Source: Trametes villosa
Taxonomy: Eukaryota; Basidiomycota; Agaricomycetes; Polyporales; Polyporaceae
NCBI GenBank assembly: GCA_002964805.2
Contig: PUDQ02000001.1
Span: 5,170,001 to 5,234,000 of the forward strand
Direction of reading: 5' to 3'
Length of the DNA: 64,000 bases
The position numbers were made by a program, and so were the translations under genes. Positions 34,946 through 45,485 of this stretch are shown piece after piece (the stretch's first letter is position 1; every line of letters begins with the position of its first letter). The notes under the pieces are model-generated. The model was not told the DNA's origin and searched no databases. It saw only the letters and a program-made list of their open reading frames with translations.

Positions 34946-37036
34946 ATGGCCTCACAACCTAGCATCCAGGAGATCCTCCAGGTTCGTAGCACGTCCTCGA
35001 TCACTCAGCGTCGCTAAACCGCCCGCCCCGCTTCCCCGGGATCTTGCAGGCTGAATTCTCTCCCCCGCTCGACACCTCGCTCATCGCCGCCATTGTCGCC
35101 GACTATGTCTCGGAGAACGAGGCTAGCCGGGGCGCGGAGCTCACGCAGCTGCGCGAGGTCCTGAGCAATCTCGCGGCATCGGCGGAGAAAGAGCTTGTGG
35201 ACGAAGACTCGCTCCCCGACTTCTCGCACCTGAACATCTCCCCCGCCTCTATCATTGACGACTCCTCGAGCTCGTACGACTACTCTACCACCGACAACTC
35301 CGCATATGCGTCCACGAGCTCCGACGCGTCTGGGCAGCAGCCGTTCAGCTCTGCCATAGGCTTCCTCAAGGCTGTCTTCCCCCACATCCCGACCGAGAGG
35401 TTCAGAGATGTCCTCGCCGCTCACGGGGGCGCGAGCGACGTCCTGGATATGGAGGTCATTGTGGAAGAGCTTCTCACAGGCGAGTATGTCCGCGAACTTG
35501 AAGAACGTGGGCTGGATGAGGCCGAATCGGCCGCTTTGGGCTACGAGGCGCCTTGGGAAACCGTAGAGAAGAAAAAGAGAGGCATGAAGCCGAAGAAACC
35601 CAGCAAGAAGGGCACCACCATCACGCTCGTCGACATTCGCCAACAACAGCACGCTCGCCCGGCACCGTCCGCGTCGCACGCAGCGCCGCCGGACCCGTGG
35701 ACCCAATTGGCCTCGGTCGCCTCGCATCTCGCCACCCTAATTCCAACGCACCCTGCGTCATTCTTCCAATCCATTTTCCACTCTCCGCAGCATCCCACGC
35801 CGTCGCACGCTCTTCGTGCGGCTATCGTACAGATTGCGCGCTCGCAGTCGAAGAACGAGGATGAACTCAACGCGGACGAAACCCCATACCTCTACGCCAT
35901 GCTCGAGATCATCACTACTTGGCCGAAATACGCAGATCTCAACGTGGAAGAACGCGATCAACTGCTGGAGGACGCGCTATTCGCTCTGCGCGCGGCCGGC
36001 CGTGACCCGAACGCAGCGCTCGACGTCGTATCCCTCCTGATCGACCTCGACTCGGACTTCTCTTCCAAGGAGTACACGTGGGGAGTATACCACCAACCCG
36101 CGGCTCCGACGCCTACGCCCAAGGTAACGGCCAGACTGCCTTCTGGCCCCCCGCCGGTCCCACCCCCGCCCAACATAGCGCGACGCGCGCCAGGGCTACC
36201 CAGCCCAACAAGCGAGAAGCCCCGCGTATCCCCCAACGCGTGGAAGACAATCCCGGTGAAGGATACGCACGACGGCCCGCATCCCCTGTCCGGCGTAATC
36301 CGCGCATACAGCAAGCCCGACGCTGCTCCGGCCACCCGCAAAGTCCGCGGAAGCGGGAACGGGCTTGGTAAAGGCGGGAAGGGCGATGTTGGTGAGCTTA
36401 AGATGGGCAAACGCGCGTCGGCGAAGAGGCGCGCGTGGGAGCTATCGGAGCAGAGGAGGGCTGCGCTTAGGGAGGCGAGCAAGGCGTGGCAGAAGGGTAG
36501 CTCCAAGAACCATGGGGGCGAGGTCGCGTTCTACTTTGCCGAGAGGGTACGTCTGTTGTCATCCTCAATGTTTACGGAAGACTCATGTGCCTCTTGCGCT
36601 AGGCTCGCGAGTTACAGCAGCAACAGCAGAAGGAGCAGTTGGAAAACGCTCGTGAGATGGTGTTACGCACCCGGTAGGCGGTCCTGTGTTCACTCTATTG
36701 GCGAGAACCTAACGGCGCACCGCAGCACTGTACACCCGAACAGCGAGGTCATCGATCTGCACGGCACCACCGTGGTAGAAGCCATCGCTATTGTGCGCGA
36801 ATACCTAGCCGAGCACGGGCCAACTTTCGGTAAGTCCGCCGAGGCCAGCAAGTATATTATCTGCTCACCAGACTTCTTTTTCAGCGAAAGCGTTGAGAGT
36901 AATCACCGGCCGTGGGAACCACTCACGCAACGGCGTAGGCGTACTCGGACCGGCGGTGAGAAACGCCCTCACTTCGGACGGCTGGGTCGTGGACACTTGC
37001 GATGGCGGTCTCGTAATCCGCGGACGCTCGCGATGA
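34946..37036 (+). CDS. Cue2/N4BP2-like protein with CUE-like and SMR domains
   Basis: Candidate endonuclease of no-go mRNA decay, cutting mRNA at stalled or collided ribosomes as yeast Cue2 does. Five exons (34946-34981, 35050-36546, 36603-36673, 36726-36829, 36885-37036) give 619 residues. A CUE-like helical region (about residues 115-165: AIGFLKAVFPHIPTERF, VLDMEVIVEELLTGEYV) precedes a disordered middle with a proline run. A Gln/Glu-rich helix (ARELQQQQQKEQLENAREM) leads into the C-terminal SMR domain: EVIDLHGTTVVEA, RVITGRGNHS and LVIRGRSR. The DLHG and TGRGNHS elements are the expected SMR catalytic/RNA-contact motifs. The Cue2 assignment rests on domain order rather than close similarity. 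Confidence 0.85.
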
Positions 37037-38060
37037 ACCCCATATCTCGTGAGTCCTTCTGTGCCTCCGTAAGCTCGTGTTCTGACGCCACGACGCGCGC
37101 AGAACGCGCCATCGTCTTCGCTAGATGACATTTTTGGACACTTCTAGAGTACATTAGGCATTTACGTGCTCTTTCCTTGTCCCCCAGAAGCCCTGACTGT
37201 AGCGATTAGCCCGGCGTTCACTCATTCTACGTATATGTTCAAGTAGTCGTTTTGTATCGTTGGCCGACTCTGTAGCACGCTCCTTTCATTTCTATTCATC
37301 TTGCTCCGAGTATCTCCAGGTGTGCCGTACGCGTCTTATACATCTAACCCCATGGCACTCAGGTATTACGTCGAGAGGTCGAAACGTTGCAAGGCTAACT
37401 TAGGCTTTTGAGGCTTGCGAACTTTCCAGTATCACCAGACTTCCAGATTCCGGCCTTTCCAGCCAATCAGAACGCACAAATCGATGTGGCGCCCACGCGA
37501 AAACAAGCGCGGGTCCCGCCGGTCCTTCTGCCGTGCTCGGCCGCGGTGCCCACGCGCCGAGACCGCACACAAACCCCCACCCGCCCGGTGACGCGAGTAT
37601 GTAAAAGATTGACTCACCGGGGGGCCGTCCGTTAGCGGAGTCTGGAGTTCCGCCCGTTCGAATAAGTACAAGATGGCCTCGTGAAGGATCTTCCTGGGTT
37701 TTCTCGCCCCCAACCTCTCGACGCCGGCCGACTTTTTGCCTGTATACTTTTGTCCCGAGTCTTGCGGCGAGTTGCCGAGGACCGCGTTGACATCGGGCAG
37801 ATTGTGCGTCGATCTTGTGCTCCACGAGATTCGAAGGCCAGAACCGTTTAAGCTTCGACGGTGGTCGTGCGAGCTATGCCAGCCAATCGCGCTGCAGAAA
37901 ACGCCCTCGGGACGATCGGTATGTCCTCTTGCCATCCACCGTGCTGAGTACATGCACAGCTCCAAATCCGCTGTGGCTGTCACTCCTAGAGAAGGGCTGA
38001 CTTGGTTCCGTGACGTTCTCTAGGCACCATTTGCTGGACCGTCCAGGTAATCCCGCAAAT
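37037..38060. other. Intergenic region, no gene seen
   Basis: About 1 kb. The first part is T-rich and likely the 3' end of the Cue2-like transcript. Longer minus-strand frames at 37.4-38.0 kb show no domain or coherent composition. Confidence 0.5.
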
Positions 38061-39104
38061 ATGGCACAGCTACCGGACCAAATCCACGGAAGGGCTGTCG
38101 GAATGGCTCATGTACGCCGCTTTTTCATGCGTCACCAGTTGGCATATACTGAGCCGCATCTTTACAGGCTATCCTGGGGCATTGCGGGAGCATTCCTGGG
38201 AACATACACGGTGGTTCAGAACCTGAACATACCTCTGATCGTGCAGCCGCAGCTCTTCGCCATCCTTTCATTCATCTCGTGGGCGCAAGTGGGTAGACGC
38301 TTGAGCTCGTAGCCTCGGGGATAGGCGAACTGATGTGCCACGCAGTGCCAGTATTATGGTCGTAAACGATCAAAGGCTGTTGCTATAGCGCTGTATTTTG
38401 CGGCTGTAACGATCTTCGCTGCCTTCGAGGTCGGGATGATCTTCGCTATATTCGTACGCCATCGCTGTTCTTCCTCGACGACGGTCACTACTGAACGTCG
38501 GTACAGCCCTCGTACAGAGCGGGGAATATGGCGCCAGTCCGGTTCTTCGGCATCTTCAGCACGATACTGATCTCCGGCGCGCTCTTGTGCGTTTTCCTCG
38601 GTCGCCCTTTCGCGTCCAGATCGAGACTGACACGAGAATTTCAGCCCGCAATACTACGAGATCTACAAGCACAAGGAGGTGATCGGCATTTCGATCATGT
38701 TCATGACCGTCGACCTCCTAGGTGGCGTGTTCAACGACCTGTCGCTCGCGTTCAAGGACGAGTTCGACATCGTTGCCGGTGTCACATACTCTCTCGTCGT
38801 TGTAAGTGCTCTGAGATTCTTTACCAATATAGATACTAATGGTGCGCTCCAGCTTCTAGACGGGATTGTGATCCTTTGCGCGTTTATCCTTAACCCGCTG
38901 GCAAGACGCCGTCGGAAGAGACTTGCTGCTGCTGGAGAGACTGGGGCGGAAGCCGTAGAAGCTTCCACCCTGCCGTCTCCATCCGACAGCCCCAACTCCA
39001 CGAATGAAAAACCTAGAGAAGACCTCTCCTCACGAGCGCAAGAAAATAATGACTCTGACGAAAAAGAAAAGACCGGCGCTGACGTCCGCTATGGAGAGGT
39101 GTAA
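38061..39104 (+). CDS. PQ-loop repeat membrane protein
   Basis: Multi-pass membrane protein of the PQ-loop (cystinosin/MPDU/SWEET-like) superfamily. Five exons (38061-38288, 38346-38453, 38507-38586, 38645-38801, 38853-39104) give 274 residues. About seven hydrophobic segments are visible, including SWGIAGAFLGTYTVVQNLN, AVAIALYFAAVTIFAAFEVG, FFGIFSTILISGALL and LLDGIVILCAFIL. The first loop is degenerate (FISWAQCQYYGRKRSK), the second intact (LFPQYYEIYKHKEVIG). The tail is charged and soluble, with Glu/Asp/Lys runs. Relatives export amino acids or sugars from vacuole or lysosome, but the cargo cannot be told from this sequence. Confidence 0.88.
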
Positions 39105-40200
39105 GGTTGTGTGGAGATCGTGTGGTGGGCAAGGGCTGGGCTCTTCGCGCTTTGATTATGTATTTTCTAGAGATGACAGAACGACTTTCATGATATCCGA
39201 CTGTACTCAGATGATGCTAACCCACTGACGTGAGGCTTGCGGTGCCTGAGAGGGCCTAATACTACACCTACCTAATTTGGATGCGCACGATCACTTCAGG
39301 CAGGTCAGAACGGGCGCCTCTTGGTTCAGTGCAACACTCCTCTTCCCTCCCACCACCCAGCCACAGGTCTATCTTGTCCTAATAGTGGCCCCTTCGTGGT
39401 TTTTTGGCCGCTTGGGGCTGTAAGAATCAGCATCTACACTCTCACTGCTCGTCAGCCATTCTCCGGTGCGCATGGCACGATGGAATACCGCACGAGCTCG
39501 AAGACATCCCGCCGCAGCGGATATATCATATATCGCCCGAGCCCTATCGTCGACAGATCAATCGTGGCCTCTCAGTACACGTTCACGCGTCCGACGATGC
39601 CTTATGTGGCGCAAGGCTTAACCCGACTAGTGACACACGTGCGTGAGCAACATTGCAGACTCGTAGTGTAAGAACTCAAAATAGTACGTTGTCATCCTCT
39701 CTATTCACATCCTCCCTCGCCTGCATCGCTTACGCTCTCATTTTAGCCCTAATCTGCAGATTGTGTAGTTTAAGCTACGCCGCTCGTCTACCAGCCAGAG
39801 GCGCTTCTACTTGAGCTGCACGTCCGCGCTCGGGTGGAACTTAACGCCACTCTATCCATGTGCCGTGCTATTCCAAGGCGTTGCGCCCGACCGGCCCCGC
39901 AGCCTTCCATCTCCAACCGCGCTCTTCGGTCACTAAAAATGGTCCTATCCTTCCAATCCAACTATAGCTTGTGTGCGCTACGCCTCACATCCAGCCTATC
40001 CTTGCAGACATGTGCGCACGGGGCGATTCGCGCGCATGCATCGCCCGGTGATTGTTGAGAGCCTATGCGTGAAGTACGTCATGCAAGGCGTCCGACAGAG
40101 CGTCCGCGTCAGGCTGCGGCGATGGTGCGAAGACCCATGCCCTAGAGGAGACTATTGCCTTCACCCGTTAGGCCCGCGCTTCTCAAGCTCTTCGCCCGTG
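39105..40200. other. Intergenic region, no gene seen
   Basis: About 1.1 kb between the PQ-loop stop and the RNase T2 promoter. No domain-bearing frame is visible. Confidence 0.5.
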
Positions 40201-40208
40201 TATATAAA
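40201..40208 (+). promoter_or_regulatory. TATA box of the RNase T2 gene
   Basis: TATATAAA sits about 130 bases before the ATG at 40335. Strong match, position plausible with a leader of about 100 bases. Confidence 0.6.
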
Positions 40209-40334
40209 CCCGCGCAGGACTGGTGCTGCGCCTTCACAACTTCGCGCCCGTATACAAGGTCCCAGATACCCTCAACGCTCTTACCTCGCTTCTCCGCCTT
40301 ACTATTCGCGTCGAGACATCGTAGGTGGGATACA

Positions 40335-42126
40335 ATGGCATACAACACTCACATCCTAGCTCTGGTGTTACTCGTGGGCGCAACAGTCGCAACTCTCGAC
40401 AATGCCGGGGCTCCTCAAGTTGTACACGCCATCGACCTCTTCCGTGGTCTGGGTTCAGAATGCTCGGTCGACGGTCCTGCTTCTTGCCAGAACAGCACGC
40501 CAATAGCTGATTTATGCTGCTTCGAAGCACCAGGGGTACGTCCTTCTTTATACGTCTTACGCGGTAACATCCCTCTGACGCTCGTTGCAGGGGCTCCTCA
40601 TGCAGACTCAGTTCTGGGACTCTCAGCCGGCGCTCGGCCCATCAGACAGTTGGACCATTCACGGTCTTTGGCCTAACAAGTGCGCTTTCCCGTAAATATT
40701 AGTGAACACGTTTCTGACCTAGGTTTATCGTGGTGTAGCTGCGATGGCACGTTCTCCGAGAACTGCGATCCGTCCCGGGTGTATACAGACATTGCCGGCG
40801 TAAGCCATGCGGCTTCTGAGAGTAATCATTCCGCTTATTGGTGCTTGCGTTTTGCAGCTGTTAACGGACCAAGGCGCCGCGGATACCCTAGCCTTCATGC
40901 GCAAGGTGAGCACATCCGACGTCTCAACTATTCGCGAAGGGGCACTGAGTCCTAGTTTAGTTTTGGGTAGAATTCAACGATCAGGATGAAGAGTTTTGGG
41001 AGGTAAGTCTTGATTATGCTCTCGCCTCTGTGTTCCGTGTATTCATGCAGTTACCTAGCATGAATGGAAGACCCATGGGACTTGCTACTCGACCTTGGAC
41101 CCATCATGCTTACCCGACGGGAGCCCGAGGGGTGCCGAGGTACCTAATCTGTCGTCAGGCGTTGAACGCTTAATGCTTAACCATATATGCACACAGGCTG
41201 TCGCATTCTTCCAGACTGTCGTCAAACTCTTCCAGGTATGTGGTGTAGTCTACAACCTATATCGCTAATCTGACAATGAGGTCTACCGTAGACGCTTCCT
41301 ACCTATCAGTTCCTTGCTGATGCGGGCATCACTCCTACCAACGACAAGACGTTCACTCTGAAGGAACTTACCGACGCACTCAGATCCGCTCCAGGCGTCA
41401 CCCCCGCGCTGAACTGCGAGGGCGGCAAGCTAAACGCAATTGAGTGGTACTTCGACCTGAAGGGCTCTGTTATTGATGGCGAGTTTGTTCCGATCGGTGA
41501 GTTTCTTTTGTGTTGGAAAACCTGCGGAGAATCTGAACGACGTCTTTGATCCCCCAGACGCCATCGAACGGGGCTCATGTCGCAGCAGTGGCATCAGGTA
41601 CTTGCCAAAGGCTGGGGGCTCAATCACCACTACTTCCGTGAGCAGTAGTAGCATATCCATCGTCTTATGTTCAACTTTGACACATTATCTACAGGGTCGC
41701 ACCTCTCCAACTCTCGCACCCGGCGGCTTGCCAAGTAAGGGAACGATCCAGTCGAGCGTCGGCGGTGGACTCTTGTCCGAGGGAACGTGGTCTGCGCAAA
41801 CGCCCGCGACATTCCATTTCAAGGGCACGCTCCGAGGGTTCACCATGTCGACGTCCAGGGGCGAGTGTGGCATTGCAGACGGCGAGCTCACCTGCGGTAG
41901 CGAAGCGAGCGCGTCCTCTTTCTCTGCGGTAAGTACTTCATCAACGCGGGCCTCAATACCCTGTGGCCTCATCATCGCACAGGTCTCTTCCGGTGGTCGA
42001 CTGCTCCTGGCGTCGTCGGGATCCACCGCATTCTCCAGCGACAAGACTCCACGTGGGAGCTCTCATGAAGCGGTATTCTCAGGTGACGGGCATGACGTGC
42101 AGTACACTCTTTCTATCGCTGGATAG
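40335..42126 (+). CDS. Secreted ribonuclease T2 with C-terminal extension
   Basis: Cleaves single-stranded RNA via 2',3'-cyclic phosphates, secreted or vacuolar. Eleven exons (40335-40535, 40591-40679, 40739-40799, 40858-40905, 40961-41002, 41059-41139, 41197-41235, 41292-41496, 41558-41637, 41695-41928, 41983-42126) give 407 residues. A signal peptide ([14 protein letters not shown]) is followed by the catalytic domain. CAS I is [13 protein letters not shown] (H91); CAS II is [12 protein letters not shown] (H148, E149, H153). Cysteines for the usual disulfides are present. After about residue 290 a separate beta-rich domain follows ([24 protein letters not shown]), as in yeast Rny1-type and some basidiomycete enzymes. 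All catalytic residues are kept. Confidence 0.95.
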
Positions 42127-42596
42127 CTGTAAGCTTCGTGACCCTCCATCAGCCCATGCTTCGAAAGATGGAGCTGGTATGAAATAGTGAGCGGTTTACA
42201 TCAGAGCGAGCGGCGGATTGACGCATGGAATAGTCACAACGAAAGATTCGCCAGGTGGGCCGCAATACGCGCCCGACGTGCATGACATTGTCCGCACAAA
42301 CTCACTAAGGTAGGCTATTTCTGAGCGCCGTGAGCGATGCCGGTCTATACTCGGTAAGATGGACTACCTCAAACGGCCTGTCCGTACCACATCCAGAGTG
42401 CCAAGTCGCCGGATATCTCTGTGTGGTTATCATCAGGGCATGACAACCATCGCCCAGCGTCATCCACCGCTCGCGCTCAGTCAGTACCCCCGACCTCAAC
42501 TTCGGCTGATCAATGCGAGCCTGAGCGTCCCGAGAATATATGGGGCTCGCTACTTAACCCTTTACTTTCTGAAACGTCTTCACAACAGGCACAGTC
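42127..42596. other. Intergenic region upstream of the TIR-like gene
   Basis: About 470 bases between the RNase T2 stop and the next start. Presumably holds the promoter of the TIR-like gene. No TATA box is obvious. Confidence 0.45.
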
Positions 42597-45263
42597 ATGG
42601 ACGGCACCACGCCGGCGAAGACTCCCCCTACCACACAAGGCCGACGGACATCCTTCAGCGACGATGAGGATGAGCACCCACTCTCCGCTGTAGACCTTCT
42701 GGAGGCCCTCGAAGGTGTTATTGAGGCCACTCGATTGCATGGAAGGACCCACGAGGTCGCGACTTTTCAGGAGCGGATCCGTAACCGTCTCGCTACCCAT
42801 GACAAACCGCTCGTCCTTGGGCTACGGAGCTGGAAGCAAGAAGTCGCCGGGCTTCAAGACGATCTGACAAAGGGCCTCGTGCGCCTCGCCTTAGGCATTG
42901 CTCTCCTCCGCCAACGCACGAAACTATCAAGTGCGCCGGAGGTGTCCGCCCCCGATCCCCTTTGGTCCGCCACTACCGTCTCGCTGGTCTGGGGGCTTGT
43001 CCATGAAGCCATCGTCGACGGATCTATCGCATTACTTCCCCAGCGCAGTGCGCAAGGCTTCCTAGCCGCCCCGCTCTTCAGACGCCTTGACCTCGCAAGG
43101 GTGGTGGACCAGGAGCTCATCTGCCTGCGCGTATGGCCACCGGACGAGACGCGGGGCGCAGGCTCATCCGCAGGGTCCTCCTACAGGTTCGCGACGCGCG
43201 CTTGGGTGCTGGCAGGCAAGGGAACAGTGCATGCATCGAAGGACCTCGTAGACTACGCCGCGGGAGATATGTCGTACATCATCCCTGCCAACGTGTCCTA
43301 CCACACGGAGGTCGATCCCGAGGAGTTCCACGCGGCGTTGTTCCACCTCGAGGCTTCGACGGGGTCCGTTGCGATCGACAGCGCGCTCGGGCCTCGCGAC
43401 GGCGACGACCCTCCCGAGGATATACACAACCCGGGAGACTATACTGTCGCAAAGCTCGTAGACATCGTCGACACCCTGCGTGGTTTCGAATCGCTTATCC
43501 AGGAAGGGCGGCAGCGCGCCGGGCAGGCCGACTGGGAGCCAGCACAGCGAGCGATTCGGAACGCGATCGACGTCTGCACCTCGCCAACCAGCGTCCTGGC
43601 GAACGAGCAGCACTACCTCGCGATCGCCGTCGCGGAGCTGGGGAACATCAGCCGGCGATTCGGGCACTACGATCGCGCGCGAGCAATCCTCGAGGAGCTG
43701 CTGACCACCATGACGCACTCTAGTCTTCTGCGTGCCGAGATCTGCGGGGAGCTCGGCATTATATGTCGGCACTTGGGCCGGCTGGAAGAGGCGAAGAACG
43801 CGTTGGGGACCCAGTACGCGGAGGCGAGGGAGCTAGGATGGGAGCAAGGGGTGTGCAGGGCAATCGGGAACCTAGGGATGATCAACTACCAGCTCTGGCA
43901 GGCGACGCGGGACGAGGCATTCCTGGACGAGGCGATGCGACAGCTGCAGGAGAGGGTCGAGCATGCCAGGCGCTTGAAGGATTCGTCCCACAGCGGTAGA
44001 ACCTCCGAGTGGAACAAACTCAACGCATGGGAGGGGATCGGGCTGGCGCGGCTCTCGCTATGCCATACCGCGCAGGGGATGGTCCAGGAGGCCATCGAAA
44101 CGGCTCGGGCGTCGCTCGATTGCGCCCACGTTTCGAGGGATCCTACGGTGGTAGCGCTATCCCGACTCTTCTACGGCCGGGCTTTGTTGCTCGACGGACG
44201 GCGGAACGAGGCTCTCGCGGAGTTCAACCCTTCAGGAACATGCACGCCAGCCATGGCGCTCTGCAAGGAGCCATCCGAGGAGTATCGTGGGTATTTGAGC
44301 GCGCTGGTGGATGATGAAGGGGTGCAGCTCGATGTGGTCGACGAGCAGGGGTATAGCGCGTTGGACTATGCGGTCTTCAGTGGAGATCGCGAGACGGAAC
44401 GTCTTGTCGTCCGAGGCCTCGCGAGAGGGCTTCCCGGCCGCATTGTCGAGCAGTATCGAACCGAGGCCTATCTCCGGAAGGGCTACCGCGAGCTGTTCCA
44501 GGAAGCTCTGCGGCCGGTGCTTCTTGAGAGCAAAGGTCGCGACGGGCTGCAGCGGCTGCGTGTGGCGTACGCTGACGCTCTCGCGGCCGATCCGTCGAAG
44601 GCAAAGCTATTCGACCGTCTCAAGTTCGTGCGGTACCGGGATTTCGAGCGGTTCGGGAGGCTTCCAGTGTCGACCGAAGGGAGGACGCAGGGGTTCGACC
44701 CGAAGAAGGCGGAGGAGGGGGCAGAGACCAACTACATCATCTTCGTCTCGTATACCTGGTGCAACACGATCGCGGGCATACCGTCGCCGGACGACGAGAG
44801 CCACACCCAGTACCACCGCATGCTCGTGGCAATCAAGGCGTTTCTGGCCTTGCACCCTTCCGTCGGCCCCGACAAGCTGGGCATCTGGCTGGTGCGTCCA
44901 TTCTGTGACGAAGAGAGTGCATTCAGTGCTGATGAGTCGTGTCAGGATTACGCTTGTGTGGACCAAAGGTCGCCCATGGCGGGGATCAACGCGCTGCCGC
45001 TGAACCTGATGCAATGCAACGTCGTCATCAGCCTCATCGACGAACGCTACTACTCACGAGCGTGGTGTTCTGTGGAGGTGCTGATTGTGCAAACGCTGCG
45101 GAGGGCGTGGGGTATGCACTCGTGGTATGTGTGCGACAGGGAGGGGTTGTTGGCGGAAGGGCCGCGAGACCTCGAGATCGAGATGGAGGGGAAGAAGTTG
45201 ACCTATGAGGAGGAGCGGCCGAAGCTGGTGTTTCTGGAGAGGCAGAGCAAGCTTCTAGGATAG
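42597..45263 (+). CDS. Single-exon cupin-TPR-TIR-like protein, candidate immune-type receptor
   Basis: Uninterrupted frame of 888 codons. Seen in order: a helical N-terminus (residues 1-180); a cupin-like barrel at about 200-255 (WVLAGKGTVHASKDLVDY, AGDMSYIIPANVSYHTEV); helix-turn-helix TPR-like repeats at about 305-550 (YLAIAVAELGNISRRFG, AEICGELGIICRHLGRLEEA, CRAIGNLGMINYQLW, VVALSRLFYGRALLLDGRR); one ankyrin-like unit near 580-610 (DEQGYSALDYAVFSGD); and a C-terminal TIR-like domain at about 710-850. The last has a first strand YIIFVSYTW (S718-W721), a later strand CNVVISLIDERYY, and RAWCSVEVL with W823-C824 and E827. In TIR NADases the WCxxE glutamate is catalytic. No NB-ARC/NACHT P-loop was found, so it is not a classical NLR. 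An NAD-cleaving or signalling role is inference. Domain-level similarity is by eye only. Confidence 0.78.
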   Translation: MDGTTPAKTPPTTQGRRTSFSDDEDEHPLSAVDLLEALEGVIEATRLHGRTHEVATFQERIRNRLATHDKPLVLGLRSWKQEVAGLQDDLTKGLVRLALGIALLRQRTKLSSAPEVSAPDPLWSATTVSLVWGLVHEAIVDGSIALLPQRSAQGFLAAPLFRRLDLARVVDQELICLRVWPPDETRGAGSSAGSSYRFATRAWVLAGKGTVHASKDLVDYAAGDMSYIIPANVSYHTEVDPEEFHAALFHLEASTGSVAIDSALGPRDGDDPPEDIHNPGDYTVAKLVDIVDTLRGFESLIQEGRQRAGQADWEPAQRAIRNAIDVCTSPTSVLANEQHYLAIAVAELGNISRRFGHYDRARAILEELLTTMTHSSLLRAEICGELGIICRHLGRLEEAKNALGTQYAEARELGWEQGVCRAIGNLGMINYQLWQATRDEAFLDEAMRQLQERVEHARRLKDSSHSGRTSEWNKLNAWEGIGLARLSLCHTAQGMVQEAIETARASLDCAHVSRDPTVVALSRLFYGRALLLDGRRNEALAEFNPSGTCTPAMALCKEPSEEYRGYLSALVDDEGVQLDVVDEQGYSALDYAVFSGDRETERLVVRGLARGLPGRIVEQYRTEAYLRKGYRELFQEALRPVLLESKGRDGLQRLRVAYADALAADPSKAKLFDRLKFVRYRDFERFGRLPVSTEGRTQGFDPKKAEEGAETNYIIFVSYTWCNTIAGIPSPDDESHTQYHRMLVAIKAFLALHPSVGPDKLGIWLVRPFCDEESAFSADESCQDYACVDQRSPMAGINALPLNLMQCNVVISLIDERYYSRAWCSVEVLIVQTLRRAWGMHSWYVCDREGLLAEGPRDLEIEMEGKKLTYEEERPKLVFLERQSKLLG

Positions 45264-45485
45264 GCGTCGCGACACTTGTCAGGATCGTACCTTTATCTCT
45301 GTGTCTAGGACTGCTGAGAGCGGAGAGCCTTACAGTTCTGGACCACACGAGCAAGATGGTGGAAGAGCAGAGGCACAGTCGCGGACCCTGATATTATGTC
45401 TGTACGAGCGAATAACAATACGGATAGCGATACAAACGAGACAGCACCTTCAAGCTTCAGACTCCTCGACCCGCGCTGCTGCGCG

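Noticed and set aside
42597..45263. Classical NLR (NACHT/NB-ARC) interpretation of the TIR-like protein
   Set aside because: No Walker A or B motif was found between the cupin-like and TIR-like parts; the repeats look like TPRs.
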